Shown one piece after another: positions 38,101 through 45,477 of a DNA stretch of 64,000 nucleotides. The stretch comes from Pseudoalteromonas luteoviolacea (GTDB lineage: Bacteria > Pseudomonadota > Gammaproteobacteria > Enterobacterales > Alteromonadaceae). How positions within the stretch are numbered: the stretch's first letter is position 1; every line of letters begins with the position of its first letter. Both the position numbers and the translations under genes were made by a program. The stretch lies in contig NZ_CP015411.1 in NCBI RefSeq assembly GCF_001750165.1, positions 1,702,001 through 1,766,000 on the forward strand, given 5' to 3'. The notes below the pieces were generated by a model, which was given only the letters and a program-made list of their open reading frames with translations, was not told the DNA's origin and made no database searches.

Positions 38101-41100
38101 GATCTAGATAAAGATGGCATTGCTGAGCTGTATGTAACGGGCCGAAACCTGCTAAATCAAAATTACTATTTGTATCGCTACGACTGGAAGCCAGCAACAA
38201 GTCGCTTCATGCTTGATGACCACAGCCCTGTTTATGAGTTGGGTCATCAACTTTCGGTGACAGATGGTATTTTCTTTTTAGATTATGACCACGATGGTGT
38301 CGATGAGCTGATATTGAATATTGGTAACACGCTGAAAGTTAAAGAAGCGGTATACAATGCGGAACCACCTGCTCAACTGCGACAGATCACCCAAGGATAT
38401 GGCAACCAAACTAAGATCAACTATGGCTTAGCGTCAGATCCTAGTGTGTATACACTGGGCAGCCACAGTAAATCAGCGTTACTTGCCCAACAGTCAAATA
38501 CGCGAGTGAGTGACTTGTATGGCAGTGCGTTTTTAGTAAAGCGGGTAACAACAGGGTCGCAGCAGACAATACAGGATATCACCTCAGAGGTAGATTTAGC
38601 GGTTGATTACCACTACGAAGGTGCTCGTGTGCAATTTGGCGGTAGAGGGTCATTGGGCTTTGAAGCATTGACAACCACCTCCCAAAAAGACGGAGTTACC
38701 TTTAAAACGCGAACTGAATATAGTCAAGCGTTCCCATTTATTGGTATGCCAACACGCACGCTTAAAACCATGACGACGGGCAACAATACTCTGGTTATCA
38801 GTGATGCAGGGAACCAGTACCGATACCATGTGAATGGGTGTGATAACGCAACGGGATCATGTGCTTACCAAAATGACATGGTGCCAGATTACTTCGCGGT
38901 ATACACACATACAAGTAGAGAGTGCTCTGCTCGAATGGATATAGACTACGCGCGTTCCCTATATGATGTGTCTGGCTATGACTGTAGTGAAACAGTGATG
39001 AACCAAGATCGGTTTGCCAATGTTATCGACATGACGGTAAGTCAATATGACTCACTTATTGCCAGTGCCTTTTTAAACAATGCAAACGGCAATTTATTGT
39101 CATCAGTCACAACAGAAAATACTTATTACGGTGTTGAAGGCTGGTTAGAGCTGGGACGCTTGAAAACTGCACGGACCACCACAACACGCAGTAACGGTTT
39201 ATCAGTTGTGAAAGACAGTGAGTTTGGTTACTACGCAGGTGGGCCACTTGATGGCATGCTTGCGTGGGAAGAGATAAACCCGACAGGTGGTTGTGATGAG
39301 TACCTAAAAACCAGCTATTTCTATGATGCAGTTGGCAACGTTACACGCAAAGAAACAGGTGGTAAAACAACCGGGTGTAGGGGCAATGCCAAGCGGATTG
39401 AAGTAACCAGTTACGATGCTGATGGACGATATATTAAAGCTCAGGACAATGGCTTATTTAGGACTTTCAATGTACATAGATACAACAAGTTCGGACAAGC
39501 AACAGAAACATCCAATACAGATGGTGTGCGTCAGTACCTTAAATTCGATGAGTTTGGAGGGGCAATTGGGCGCTATTCAGCGACGGGCGCACAGCAATAT
39601 ACATTAAGGGCTGAATGTCCGTACGATGTTAACCACTGTGCAGTCGCAATTAATAGCTATAAAAATACGGAGCTGTTGAGCCAACAATTTTTAGATAAAC
39701 AAGGTCGAGAAATTGGAACTAGAGCGCTGACCGCTGGTGGCCAGTGGCTGTTCTCACAACAGCATTATGATGCATGGGGTCGAGTTGTTAAGCAGATCCC
39801 AGCGGGTCAGCCAAGTATTGAGACGGTGTTTGATGTATTTGATAACCCAGTCAAGGTGACAGACCATCAAACAGGCCTTGTGACGACATCATCTAATGCT
39901 GGTCGCGTAGTGACCAGTAAGGTAACGGGTAATGTACCTGGCAATGCACAAACCCAAATCACAACGTTTAACGTGTACGGTGAAAAAGAAACCGAAACCG
40001 ACAATGGAGGTCATACTTTAACCTATACGTACAATGTTCTTGGCCAAGTTGAAACCGTTAAGTCCAGTGCTGACGGCGACAAAGTGCTTATCGTCAATAG
40101 CTATAATTTACAAACTGGATTAAAGGTGAGCCAAACCGATTTAGATGCGGGTACGTGGCGCTATACCTACAATGGGTTTGGTGAATTAATAGAGCAAGAA
40201 GACGCTAACGGAAATGTTCATCTATTTGATTACGATGAAGCTGGTCGTAAAACATCTCACAAAGTCAACGCGGTTAATGTTGCTACATGGGTGTTCGATA
40301 ACACGAAAAAGCATCGCTTAGCCTATGAATATACGAGTGATTGGTCAAAAAGTTATATTTACGATGAGTTTGGGCGGGGCGTTGCCTCAGTCACAGACTT
40401 TGATAGTTCGGCACTCGATTGTAAGAGTGTGGACCATGTGTCGTATGAACCCTCAAGCAAAGATGTTCGAATATCCGCAACCCTCGCATCCGTGAGTGCC
40501 AGTCACTGTGTTGTGCAGCTGACGACATTTGATGAGTTTGGTCGCGTATTCCAACAGTTTGATGATTATCGTCGCCTTAAGCAGAGAAATGAATACATAG
40601 AAGCACAGGGTGTTCATTTTACCTATCACGCTGGTCAGGTTGTCAAAAAGCAAGAAGCGCGCGAGGGAAGCAATGGGGCAGTCTATTATCAATTTTCGCA
40701 AGAAGATGGTGCTGGGCGTGTGACTCACTACAATAAAGGTCGCTTTGCCATGTCGATTGGTTACAGTGATACCGGCTTTTTGAGCACTTTAAATGTAGGG
40801 GGCAGCCATGAGTATATTCAATCACATAGCTATGAATTTGATGGACTGGGTAACCTCACATCCAGCGCATTTACTTTAGATGGTGGGGCAATTGAAGCCA
40901 CTAGATTTGAATATGACTCGCTAAACCGTGTTACAACGGTGGATGGGAGCGTGGCATTTGCTTATGATGCAAACGGTAACCTCACCGCAAAGTCTGGTTG
41001 GACGCAGCACTATGATGGGGTCAAGCCACATGCGATTTCAAAGCGTGTGAAGGGCAACCAAATAGAAGTGTTTGACTATGATAGCAATGGCAATCAAATC

Positions 41101-42777
41101 AGCGCGGTGATGACCAACCATGGCGTGACTGCGTCTCAACGCAGTGTGGTGTACTCTGCACGCAATAAGGCCACGGATATCACAGTCAACGGTGAATTGG
41201 TTCAGTTTAGTTATGATACCAATAACCGACGCTTTAAACGTGTTGAGCACAATAAAACCATTTACTACGTCGGCGCACTTGAAATCGTCAAAGAGCGTGG
41301 TTCAGAGGCTTTATCTACGCAAACGTATATTCGCCGTAATATAGGTAATGACGCGGTAAAAACGTACCATGAAAATGGCCAAGAGAGTGTGCAATGGTTA
41401 TTTACAGACCATCAAGGCTCTGTTGTTGCAGTCGTCAATAACGGTGGCAAGCTGTTAAAGCGCTTTAGCTATGATGTATTTGGCAAGCAGTCAGAAGTAC
41501 CTATGCCAAACAAGGACTTAGACAAACAAAACTGGGCCCTTGAAACAGGTCTGTTTTGGACTGTCGCGAGCAATCAAAGGGCGTATACAGGCCATGAACC
41601 GGTCAAGTTTGGTGACGATACCCGCATCATTCATATGAATGGTCGGATCTACGATGCAGACACCGGCCGATTTATGCAAACCGACCCGTTTGTTCAAGCG
41701 CCAAGTAATTTGCAGAACTATAACCGCTATAGTTATGTGCTGAATAACCCGCTGTCGTTTACGGATCCGAGTGGGTATTTGTTTACGAAGCCAGCTAAAA
41801 AAGTTTTCAGAAACTTTATTAGAGCGCATGCGAAAATATATGGTCCCGAATTAACAAACATGGTAGGAAATTTTGTCTTTTCTAAATTTGGGGGCGCATT
41901 CGGTAGTGCATATTGGAGTTATAACTATTCTCGTGCCATGGGAGGGAGCTCATCAGAGGCATTTAAAGCTGGCGCGATAGCAGGCTTTTCAGCATTGGCT
42001 TTCAAACAAATCGGCGATGCTTTTGATAATACTGGAGGGGCTTTCTGGAAAACAGGAGGTGCAGGTCACATAGGTGCGCATGCACTTACAGGTGGGATTA
42101 TATCCGAGCTACAGGGCGGTAAATTTGGTCATGGTTTCTGGAGTGCGGGTCTGACCAAAGGAGCACAAGTTTCTGGTATTGTAAACATGGATTATATTGT
42201 ATTGGGCACAGTTCAATCCATGGTTATTGCAGGTACTGTGTCGAAGTTAACTGGAGGTAAATTCGCCAATGCTGCAGTGACAGGTGCATTCCAGTATTTG
42301 TATAATGCAAAGGGGGGGAATGCTGGAAAAGGTATAGCAAAAGCTCTTAAAGATTTACAAAGGCATTTCTTTGGTGATGATAGGACTAGACAGCAAAAGA
42401 TAGCTGAATATACTCAGGAGCTGATGGACGACTTGCATATGCCAGCCGATAAGGCATATGAGCAAGCAAGGAAGTTCTACAGTATCAAGAATAAATCGTC
42501 TACGTTACAACCAGGCCCATATGCTAAAGAATCGATTCCTAGTCATATGGGCAGGCCTACCGCTACTGAGCAAAGGCAAGTGAATGAGCTCATGAAAAAA
42601 TACGGTTGTCATACCTGCGGTACAAAAGATCCAGGAACTAAAAGTGGGAATGCTGTTGCGGATCATCAACCTCCACAAGCTCTCGGTGATCCGAAAGAGT
42701 TCTTCCCCCACTGCATTAATTGTGCCCGTAGGCAAGGTGGTCAAGTTAGGCAAGTGAAATTAAAGAGAGGAAATTAA
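32179..42777 (+). CDS. Giant secreted RHS/YD-repeat polymorphic toxin with Zn/HNH-like tip
   Basis: 3,532 residues from ATG 32179, which has AGGAGGT 5 bases ahead and overlaps the upstream stop. Order of parts: Sec signal (LCLYLLMCIGFATQANA); Ig-like domains to about 860; PQQ-like propeller about 870-1035; DUF4214-like GRLYWVNQLNAGLSRTDF near 1165; type-3 Ca-binding DSDGDGVNDWIESELGTNK near 1213; SpvB-like start (ATYSIPLPLPKGIAGVTPEV) near 1383; FG-GAP repeats about 1690-2060; YD repeats about 2370-3110; RHS core RIYDADTGRFMQTDP to DPSGY near 3200; Gly-rich pre-toxin GGKFANAAVTGAFQY; toxin tip to the end with CHTCG, VADHQPP and CINCARRQGG. The paired CxxC and DHQPP suggest a zinc-bound HNH-like nuclease. 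The immunity gene follows with TAATG overlap. Sec export rather than type VI loading is suggested by the signal peptide. Confidence 0.9.
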   Translation: MSKFNTLCLYLLMCIGFATQANASSKPQYCLGGTKTVGLDSGKTRQRFTVELADPRMASRFADVMMFTNGTVTNITAPNGHIYQTTRDFGVGSYRFISIFSWGNGANLDPVVCNRTLEVKPYSKPSIAFGHTRDANDDTKVTLTARVTDSASQIESFSLCQSNTAGACIDGGYRKTFNPNSSSDQSANITVGYDNDVHYTVKATNDINISDSKTITVHKATEEDRPSQVTLKVYDVDGNELANNSVLTVGTDVHAVVSIDDPDAQSYNWPSSAIINDTTVKNASTLTLAGVFETLSCFESGNKKQTACSERFSVTEDTTFTARSGSGTSNAIHLKTASLPSITEIALTNEFANANETVTLTFKAWDAGARVAQERLQVCVVPGSQSNITSCPSNHNRSGSLVYQNDKYALSFKAPSSNITAQYTVVILAKDDVIDKWVPGSVGLTVFVPVAILLNDPPSDSKVHNRNTTYTYHVKLGALSSAHLGAKINAIELYKSGESGVVVADAINPGNLDEQGLPSVFPIKWKPGNTLSDKQTFKVRARIAVNQTEMRYESVGEYRFTIESVAPTTPRLSITPSADAPGHFTLTMPPVNFADKYSIFERASNNTGTNLNDPQQWKQFEDIHFNSDSLKIEKEIRKSSDTFNETFTYCAVARNGNLSSSTNYNSIRNLCVTYTNNNEGGLPLPPRFTTDIDNIPSGPYTLAWSSEDQNSSSVRFKLESQVASGPWRTLLSNTRNRSFSVQSPAIQHEVNYRISACNVNNANKCARGQTLTLQHAPPIISLAKMCTTGDCLEIQGAGFHQQGPIFIQENLTAIPHQIAASNVTLTTSANGAQVLTVRNLPTDVKHAYHQGGISVGVKNKFINSPIVEYSTGEHIGEVIDPLNHTPTLGKSGQIYVGMNNKLCAFSGQNRKWCNTTGGFLSSRAIVTSSGIGTDVIFAGSRDHSIYAWNQNGTQLWKNTTQGAIEAEGLLVGERQTDATLFYGSDDGALYALNALDGETKYVYKLGARTIQKPMLVGDNEIWVTTSGDQLHVIKRGSAGLDRLNWGDLQRSALLDGFNRDIPTGWVPTNADHEATYTLLKLGYVILKRELSRFELSFLTYTVRYSNVTIQEVVDAMLQSDEGKRNHPESLSSAHFYDSISNAIFFAVKQEMLGSGRLYWVNQLNAGLSRTDFIVKLMNGSNEVSERYKPVVRSSLFYYYGLCHETSQCELTTDSDGDGVNDWIESELGTNKMDPRDGLLTPPSLALNQVEAGTLSAFLEYYKNVDYFELYNPADNTGPIVLPASNKTATTSSVYPNGSHTFFAKACIEKEITLAGQTRIHRACSQPSARQVIDIANSTIQGQIHPLSAPSRAEHYQGPSAEQLAQHHSLATTSGSFRVNEQGAATYSIPLPLPKGIAGVTPEVALTYNSQSGPSSVAFGWQLSAGSSITRCRQTKLHDGKFEAIKPGIAGHDRYCLDGSRLILTNDVIEGEIGAQYRSELDSQIRVVVEAPELSGTKQFAVYGKDGSKRIYGGSPESELGGTSSHGWLLRQSMDRIAALGEGNAHNIVHYHYSKGSQDLPVLGDLETVLSKIEYSGNLDGTGKYSVKFRYQKGAARQLAYDYSPASQVMVSQAELVNISIYNGSEILSHIDLNFEHGANGARLLKSVRECASNRLEICKKPVVFDYTQTFAQPDLSVSATLVSAPASKKVVGTSFADLLGNGKPALISLSQTHDSRQHQLCIIESVSSQSCSLIDTNNTADNLEILALDKEDDGRQGLLIRTSNARSDASIKWEYFTFDGSRWHREALPGSLSMHQLRLGDLNGDGFSDLLYTGGQGYNTFKQMWNQRYKDFSSMSETVALNYINDDKPFYLLDVNFDGLADVVTSKCSVSGCTTQGKEDVVFVHFNQYDSGADKHKFGDSQVVYLVNSRLMPMDINADGIVDLGYVNADKKWAFSLLKSFSGSYLAKSAEITLETPTNANISAEDIHIAPIQADLDKDGIAELYVTGRNLLNQNYYLYRYDWKPATSRFMLDDHSPVYELGHQLSVTDGIFFLDYDHDGVDELILNIGNTLKVKEAVYNAEPPAQLRQITQGYGNQTKINYGLASDPSVYTLGSHSKSALLAQQSNTRVSDLYGSAFLVKRVTTGSQQTIQDITSEVDLAVDYHYEGARVQFGGRGSLGFEALTTTSQKDGVTFKTRTEYSQAFPFIGMPTRTLKTMTTGNNTLVISDAGNQYRYHVNGCDNATGSCAYQNDMVPDYFAVYTHTSRECSARMDIDYARSLYDVSGYDCSETVMNQDRFANVIDMTVSQYDSLIASAFLNNANGNLLSSVTTENTYYGVEGWLELGRLKTARTTTTRSNGLSVVKDSEFGYYAGGPLDGMLAWEEINPTGGCDEYLKTSYFYDAVGNVTRKETGGKTTGCRGNAKRIEVTSYDADGRYIKAQDNGLFRTFNVHRYNKFGQATETSNTDGVRQYLKFDEFGGAIGRYSATGAQQYTLRAECPYDVNHCAVAINSYKNTELLSQQFLDKQGREIGTRALTAGGQWLFSQQHYDAWGRVVKQIPAGQPSIETVFDVFDNPVKVTDHQTGLVTTSSNAGRVVTSKVTGNVPGNAQTQITTFNVYGEKETETDNGGHTLTYTYNVLGQVETVKSSADGDKVLIVNSYNLQTGLKVSQTDLDAGTWRYTYNGFGELIEQEDANGNVHLFDYDEAGRKTSHKVNAVNVATWVFDNTKKHRLAYEYTSDWSKSYIYDEFGRGVASVTDFDSSALDCKSVDHVSYEPSSKDVRISATLASVSASHCVVQLTTFDEFGRVFQQFDDYRRLKQRNEYIEAQGVHFTYHAGQVVKKQEAREGSNGAVYYQFSQEDGAGRVTHYNKGRFAMSIGYSDTGFLSTLNVGGSHEYIQSHSYEFDGLGNLTSSAFTLDGGAIEATRFEYDSLNRVTTVDGSVAFAYDANGNLTAKSGWTQHYDGVKPHAISKRVKGNQIEVFDYDSNGNQISAVMTNHGVTASQRSVVYSARNKATDITVNGELVQFSYDTNNRRFKRVEHNKTIYYVGALEIVKERGSEALSTQTYIRRNIGNDAVKTYHENGQESVQWLFTDHQGSVVAVVNNGGKLLKRFSYDVFGKQSEVPMPNKDLDKQNWALETGLFWTVASNQRAYTGHEPVKFGDDTRIIHMNGRIYDADTGRFMQTDPFVQAPSNLQNYNRYSYVLNNPLSFTDPSGYLFTKPAKKVFRNFIRAHAKIYGPELTNMVGNFVFSKFGGAFGSAYWSYNYSRAMGGSSSEAFKAGAIAGFSALAFKQIGDAFDNTGGAFWKTGGAGHIGAHALTGGIISELQGGKFGHGFWSAGLTKGAQVSGIVNMDYIVLGTVQSMVIAGTVSKLTGGKFANAAVTGAFQYLYNAKGGNAGKGIAKALKDLQRHFFGDDRTRQQKIAEYTQELMDDLHMPADKAYEQARKFYSIKNKSSTLQPGPYAKESIPSHMGRPTATEQRQVNELMKKYGCHTCGTKDPGTKSGNAVADHQPPQALGDPKEFFPHCINCARRQGGQVRQVKLKRGN

Positions 42778-43148
42778 TGGAAATAACTTTACCAGTGCCG
42801 AATGCAATAGTTTTTTTATATGATTCGGCGAACCAAGATATTCAAATTCCAGAATATATTGATAATGTTTTAGTTGCTGCTAATGAAAAGTGTGTATCAA
42901 TTGGTACACAACTTGATGTTGATGGTGACGTAACAATAAAGCTATCAAATCAGCGTGATGATTTAGATAAAAATTCGTGTGAACGAGTTTTTGATGGGGT
43001 TATTTGTACTCCGGGGAAAAAGTTAGCAGTATCTACCAGTGAAGATGAGGCCATTCTTCAGGTGGACGTAAAAGGAGATAAAGCTAAAGTCTCTGTTTGG
43101 GTTGATGATTCTTCGTTTCCTAGCTTGGTATTGATCGAAGTTCAGTAG
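42777..43148 (+). CDS. Probable immunity protein to the main RHS tip
   Basis: 123 residues, acidic, no signal peptide or membrane helix, mostly predicted strands. Its ATG overlaps the RHS stop codon by one base (TAATG), the coupled arrangement usual for RHS toxin and immunity genes. A cytoplasmic immunity protein agrees with a nuclease target in the cytoplasm. No family recognised; function rests on position. Confidence 0.75.
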   Translation: MEITLPVPNAIVFLYDSANQDIQIPEYIDNVLVAANEKCVSIGTQLDVDGDVTIKLSNQRDDLDKNSCERVFDGVICTPGKKLAVSTSEDEAILQVDVKGDKAKVSVWVDDSSFPSLVLIEVQ

Positions 43149-43159
43149 CAAGACAGTAA

Positions 43160-43271
43160 AAATATAAATGACATATATGGACACTCCATTTATGTCAAGT
43201 TAAGCAAATCTATCGGGGCAGTTTTTACTGCCTCGTTATCGTTATTTTATTCCCTACTAGCCGCATTTCGA
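43160..43271. repeat. Repeat D, copy 1 (hairpin element with REP-like leader)
   Basis: About 111 bases, copied almost exactly at 44,683-44,793. It begins with the same AAATATAAATGACA leader as the REP elements, then a 12-bp one-mismatch hairpin (GACATATATGGA-CAC-TCCATTTATGTC in two arms), then a second hairpin GGCAG-TTTTTA-CTGCC. Both copies lie directly after an immunity gene, so it may also serve as a terminator. Confidence 0.75.
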
Positions 43272-43306
43272 TGATTAACCACTTGCAATAAAGCGTTGCT
43301 CTGAAG

Positions 43307-43394
43307 AAATATAAATGACACCCATTCCAATTTGGGGCGTCCCTGATAGGTACAGCCTCAATGGTTTATATGAATGGGTGTCATCTCAAAATTT
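43307..43394. mobile_element. 88-bp REPIN-like palindromic element, copy 1
   Basis: Starts AAATATAAATGACACCCATT and ends in the inverted GAATGGGTGTCATCTC. The 13-bp ends ATGACACCCATTC / GAATGGGTGTCAT are perfect inverted repeats and match the ends of the RAYT elements nearby. Same 88 bases recur at 45390, 52042 and 61872. It is followed directly by a displaced RHS tip. Confidence 0.85.
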
Positions 43395-44050
43395 TTTCGT
43401 TTGGTCATGGGTTTGTGAGTGCAGGTGTAACCAAAGGTGCTGGCGGTGCATTTTTACCTGGTGGTGGCTTAAAGCTTAATCAAATAGCCAAAGGCACAAT
43501 TATTTCAGCGGTAATTGGTGGTACAGTATCGCAGATAACTGGTGGGAAGTTTGCTAATGGCGCTCGTACTGGGGCAATGCAGTATGTGTTGAATCAGGTC
43601 AGTGAAAGCTGGAAGCAGCACTTCAATGGGTCAAGCCATGAAAACAAGAAGTCTAAAATTATTGAACTTTCTATAGAATTGGCTGGAGAAGCATCTAATA
43701 ACATTGATATGTCAGGAGCTGTTTCGACTACACTGCCTGATTGGCTGTATAAAATGGTACGGGGATATAAAATTCACAGAGAGTTCTCAAGGCTAATTGA
43801 TTCAACTGGGATTGATGGTTATAGGGGGGAAGGGCCAAGTTATCTGCTGGGCTTTGAGGCGCCCTGGGCAACTTCGGGTTCCAGCCGGCCTGACGCAACA
43901 TGGGGGCCAGAGGCAGAACCGCATCTTGCATTTGAATTAAAAACCGGTATACCAGTAATTTATCCATACCAAAAACTTCAATATAAGAAAAACTTGCCCA
44001 GTGCTACAGAATTAATATTAATTATGCCGGCTACAGGTGGAATCCAATGA
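43361..44050 (+). CDS. Orphan RHS tip with PD-(D/E)xK nuclease-like toxin domain
   Basis: 229 codons from an ATG that lies inside the REPIN element, so the first 13 residues are REPIN-encoded. From 43,399 to 43,598 it is nearly identical to the pre-toxin part of the RHS fragment at 60,562-60,764 (one GGT codon fewer), ending in GGKFANGARTGAMQYVLNQ. The remaining 150 residues are unique: SSRPDATWGPEAEPHLAFEL followed by KTG and a YQKLQYKKNLP helix gives Asp...Glu-x-Lys plus Gln, the pattern of a restriction-endonuclease fold. Toxic DNase activity is inferred. It has no RHS core and probably acts as a silent cassette. Followed by an overlapping immunity-type gene. Confidence 0.75.
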   Translation: MVYMNGCHLKIFSFGHGFVSAGVTKGAGGAFLPGGGLKLNQIAKGTIISAVIGGTVSQITGGKFANGARTGAMQYVLNQVSESWKQHFNGSSHENKKSKIIELSIELAGEASNNIDMSGAVSTTLPDWLYKMVRGYKIHREFSRLIDSTGIDGYRGEGPSYLLGFEAPWATSGSSRPDATWGPEAEPHLAFELKTGIPVIYPYQKLQYKKNLPSATELILIMPATGGIQ

Positions 44051-44673
44051 AAAAGAAAATAATTACACAACTGATTAAAGACACCGACATGTTTGTGGAC
44101 AACTTTAAAAAAGGAAAAACTTGGATGCTAGCACTAGACTCAGCAACTAAAAATGTCAGAGGAGGGGTAGGGTTTAGTGAGTACTCCTCTGGCACCAAAT
44201 TTTTTTACTGGGTTTTTCCTGATATATGCTTTCCATTTATCTTTCCGTACTCAGTACAAATAGATGTGGATATTTCAGAAGCTGAAAGAGCATTGTATTT
44301 GGACAAGAGCTCATCATCATCAGACCAAGAGTTGACAAACTTTCTTGTGGGAAAATGTGAAATGATCAGAGATAAATTACGCCTAGATTATCTTAATATC
44401 GCAGGTCTTCTATCAGCTGATTATGATAGGCTATCTAGCTTCGCTAAAGCTGATTATCTTTTACTTAAATTTTATATCGAAAGGGACTTTAATGTTATTC
44501 TTGAAGCAGAGCCCTTAGTTCAACGGTTAAACCCGCATAATCCGAAAACAGTTAAGTTTATAGAGTTTGTCCAGTTTCTTAAATCTCGCGATGAATTAAA
44601 AATTCTCGAGGAAATAGAGTCTTTCAGAAAAGAAAATGAAAAAGTCTGGCAATCTCATTTTGAGAATAGCTAA
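44047..44673 (+). CDS. Probable immunity protein to the PD-(D/E)xK tip
   Basis: 208 residues; the ATG overlaps the toxin stop (ATGA). It has no signal peptide or membrane helix, is rich in charged helices in its C-terminal half, and shows no recognisable motif. Coupling to a cytoplasmic nuclease tip makes immunity the best reading. A repeat D copy follows after 9 bases. Confidence 0.7.
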   Translation: MKKKIITQLIKDTDMFVDNFKKGKTWMLALDSATKNVRGGVGFSEYSSGTKFFYWVFPDICFPFIFPYSVQIDVDISEAERALYLDKSSSSSDQELTNFLVGKCEMIRDKLRLDYLNIAGLLSADYDRLSSFAKADYLLLKFYIERDFNVILEAEPLVQRLNPHNPKTVKFIEFVQFLKSRDELKILEEIESFRKENEKVWQSHFENS

Positions 44674-44682
44674 TTTTAGGAG

Positions 44683-44793
44683 AATAAACATGACATATAT
44701 GGACACTCCATTTATGTCAAGTTAAGCAAATCTATCGGGGCAGTTTTTACTGCCTCGTTATCGTTATTTTATTCCCTACTAGCCGCATTTCGA
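44683..44793. repeat. Repeat D, copy 2
   Basis: Near-identical to 43,160-43,271 but with the alternative leader AATAAACATGACA. It follows the stop of the immunity gene and runs into a tandem 12-bp duplication (CGAGGTAAAATA twice, 44,791-44,814) and then a REP left end. Confidence 0.75.
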
Positions 44794-44810
44794 GGTAAAA
44801 TACGAGGTAA

Positions 44811-45385
44811 AATAAACATGACACCCACCTCAATTTGATACCTACAATGGGTTTGGTGAATTAATAGAGCAAGAAGACGCTAACGGAAATGTTCATCTAT
44901 TTGAATACGATGAAGTTGGTCGTAAAACATCTCACAAAGTCAACGCGGTTAATGTTGCTACATGGGTGTTCGATAACACGAAAAAGCATCGCTTAGCCTA
45001 TGAATATACGAGTGATTGGTTAAAAAGTTATATTTACGATGAGTTTGGGCGGGGCGTTGCCTCAGTCACAGACTTTGATAGTTCGGCACTCGATTGTAAG
45101 AGTGTGGACCATGTGTCGTATGAACCCTCAAGCAAAGATGTTCGAATATCCGCAACCCTCGCATCCGTGAGTGCCAGTCACTGTGTTGTGCAGCTGACGA
45201 CATTTGATGAGTTTGGTCGCGTATTCCAACAGTTTGATGATTATCGTCGCCTTAAGCAGAGAAATGAATACATAGAAGCACAGGGTGTTCATTTTACCTA
45301 TCACGCTGGTCAGGTTGTCAAAAAGCAAGAAGCGCGCGAGGGAAGCAATGGGGCAGTCTATTATCAATTTTCGCAAGAAGATGAT
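44811..45385 (+). pseudogene. REP left end fused to a fragment of the main RHS core (short copy)
   Basis: A REP left end (AATAAACATGACACCCACCT, then CAATTTG) joins at 44,838 to RHS sequence that copies 40,163-40,710 of the main gene almost exactly. It has no start codon in the RHS frame; the REP end even carries an in-frame TGA. The copy stops at 45,385 where a REPIN begins. It shares a GAAGTT (for GAAGCT) change with the longer copy at 58,548, so both descend from one captured fragment. Not functional alone. Confidence 0.85.
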
Positions 45386-45389
45386 ACAA

Positions 45390-45477
45390 AAATATAAATG
45401 ACACCCATTCCAATTTGGGGCGTCCCTGATAGGTACAGCCTCAATGGTTTATATGAATGGGTGTCATCTCAAAATTT
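45390..45477. mobile_element. 88-bp REPIN-like element, copy 2
   Basis: Identical in layout to the copy at 43,307. It separates the RHS core fragment on its left from an unrelated RHS lineage on its right, so it sits exactly at a chimeric joint. One of its reading frames is open throughout and continues into the next gene. Confidence 0.85.

Noticed and set aside
40453..41829. Antisense open frames within the RHS core, repeated at 45,128 and 58,838
   Set aside because: They follow from the codon usage of the plus-strand RHS gene and encode no recognisable family.
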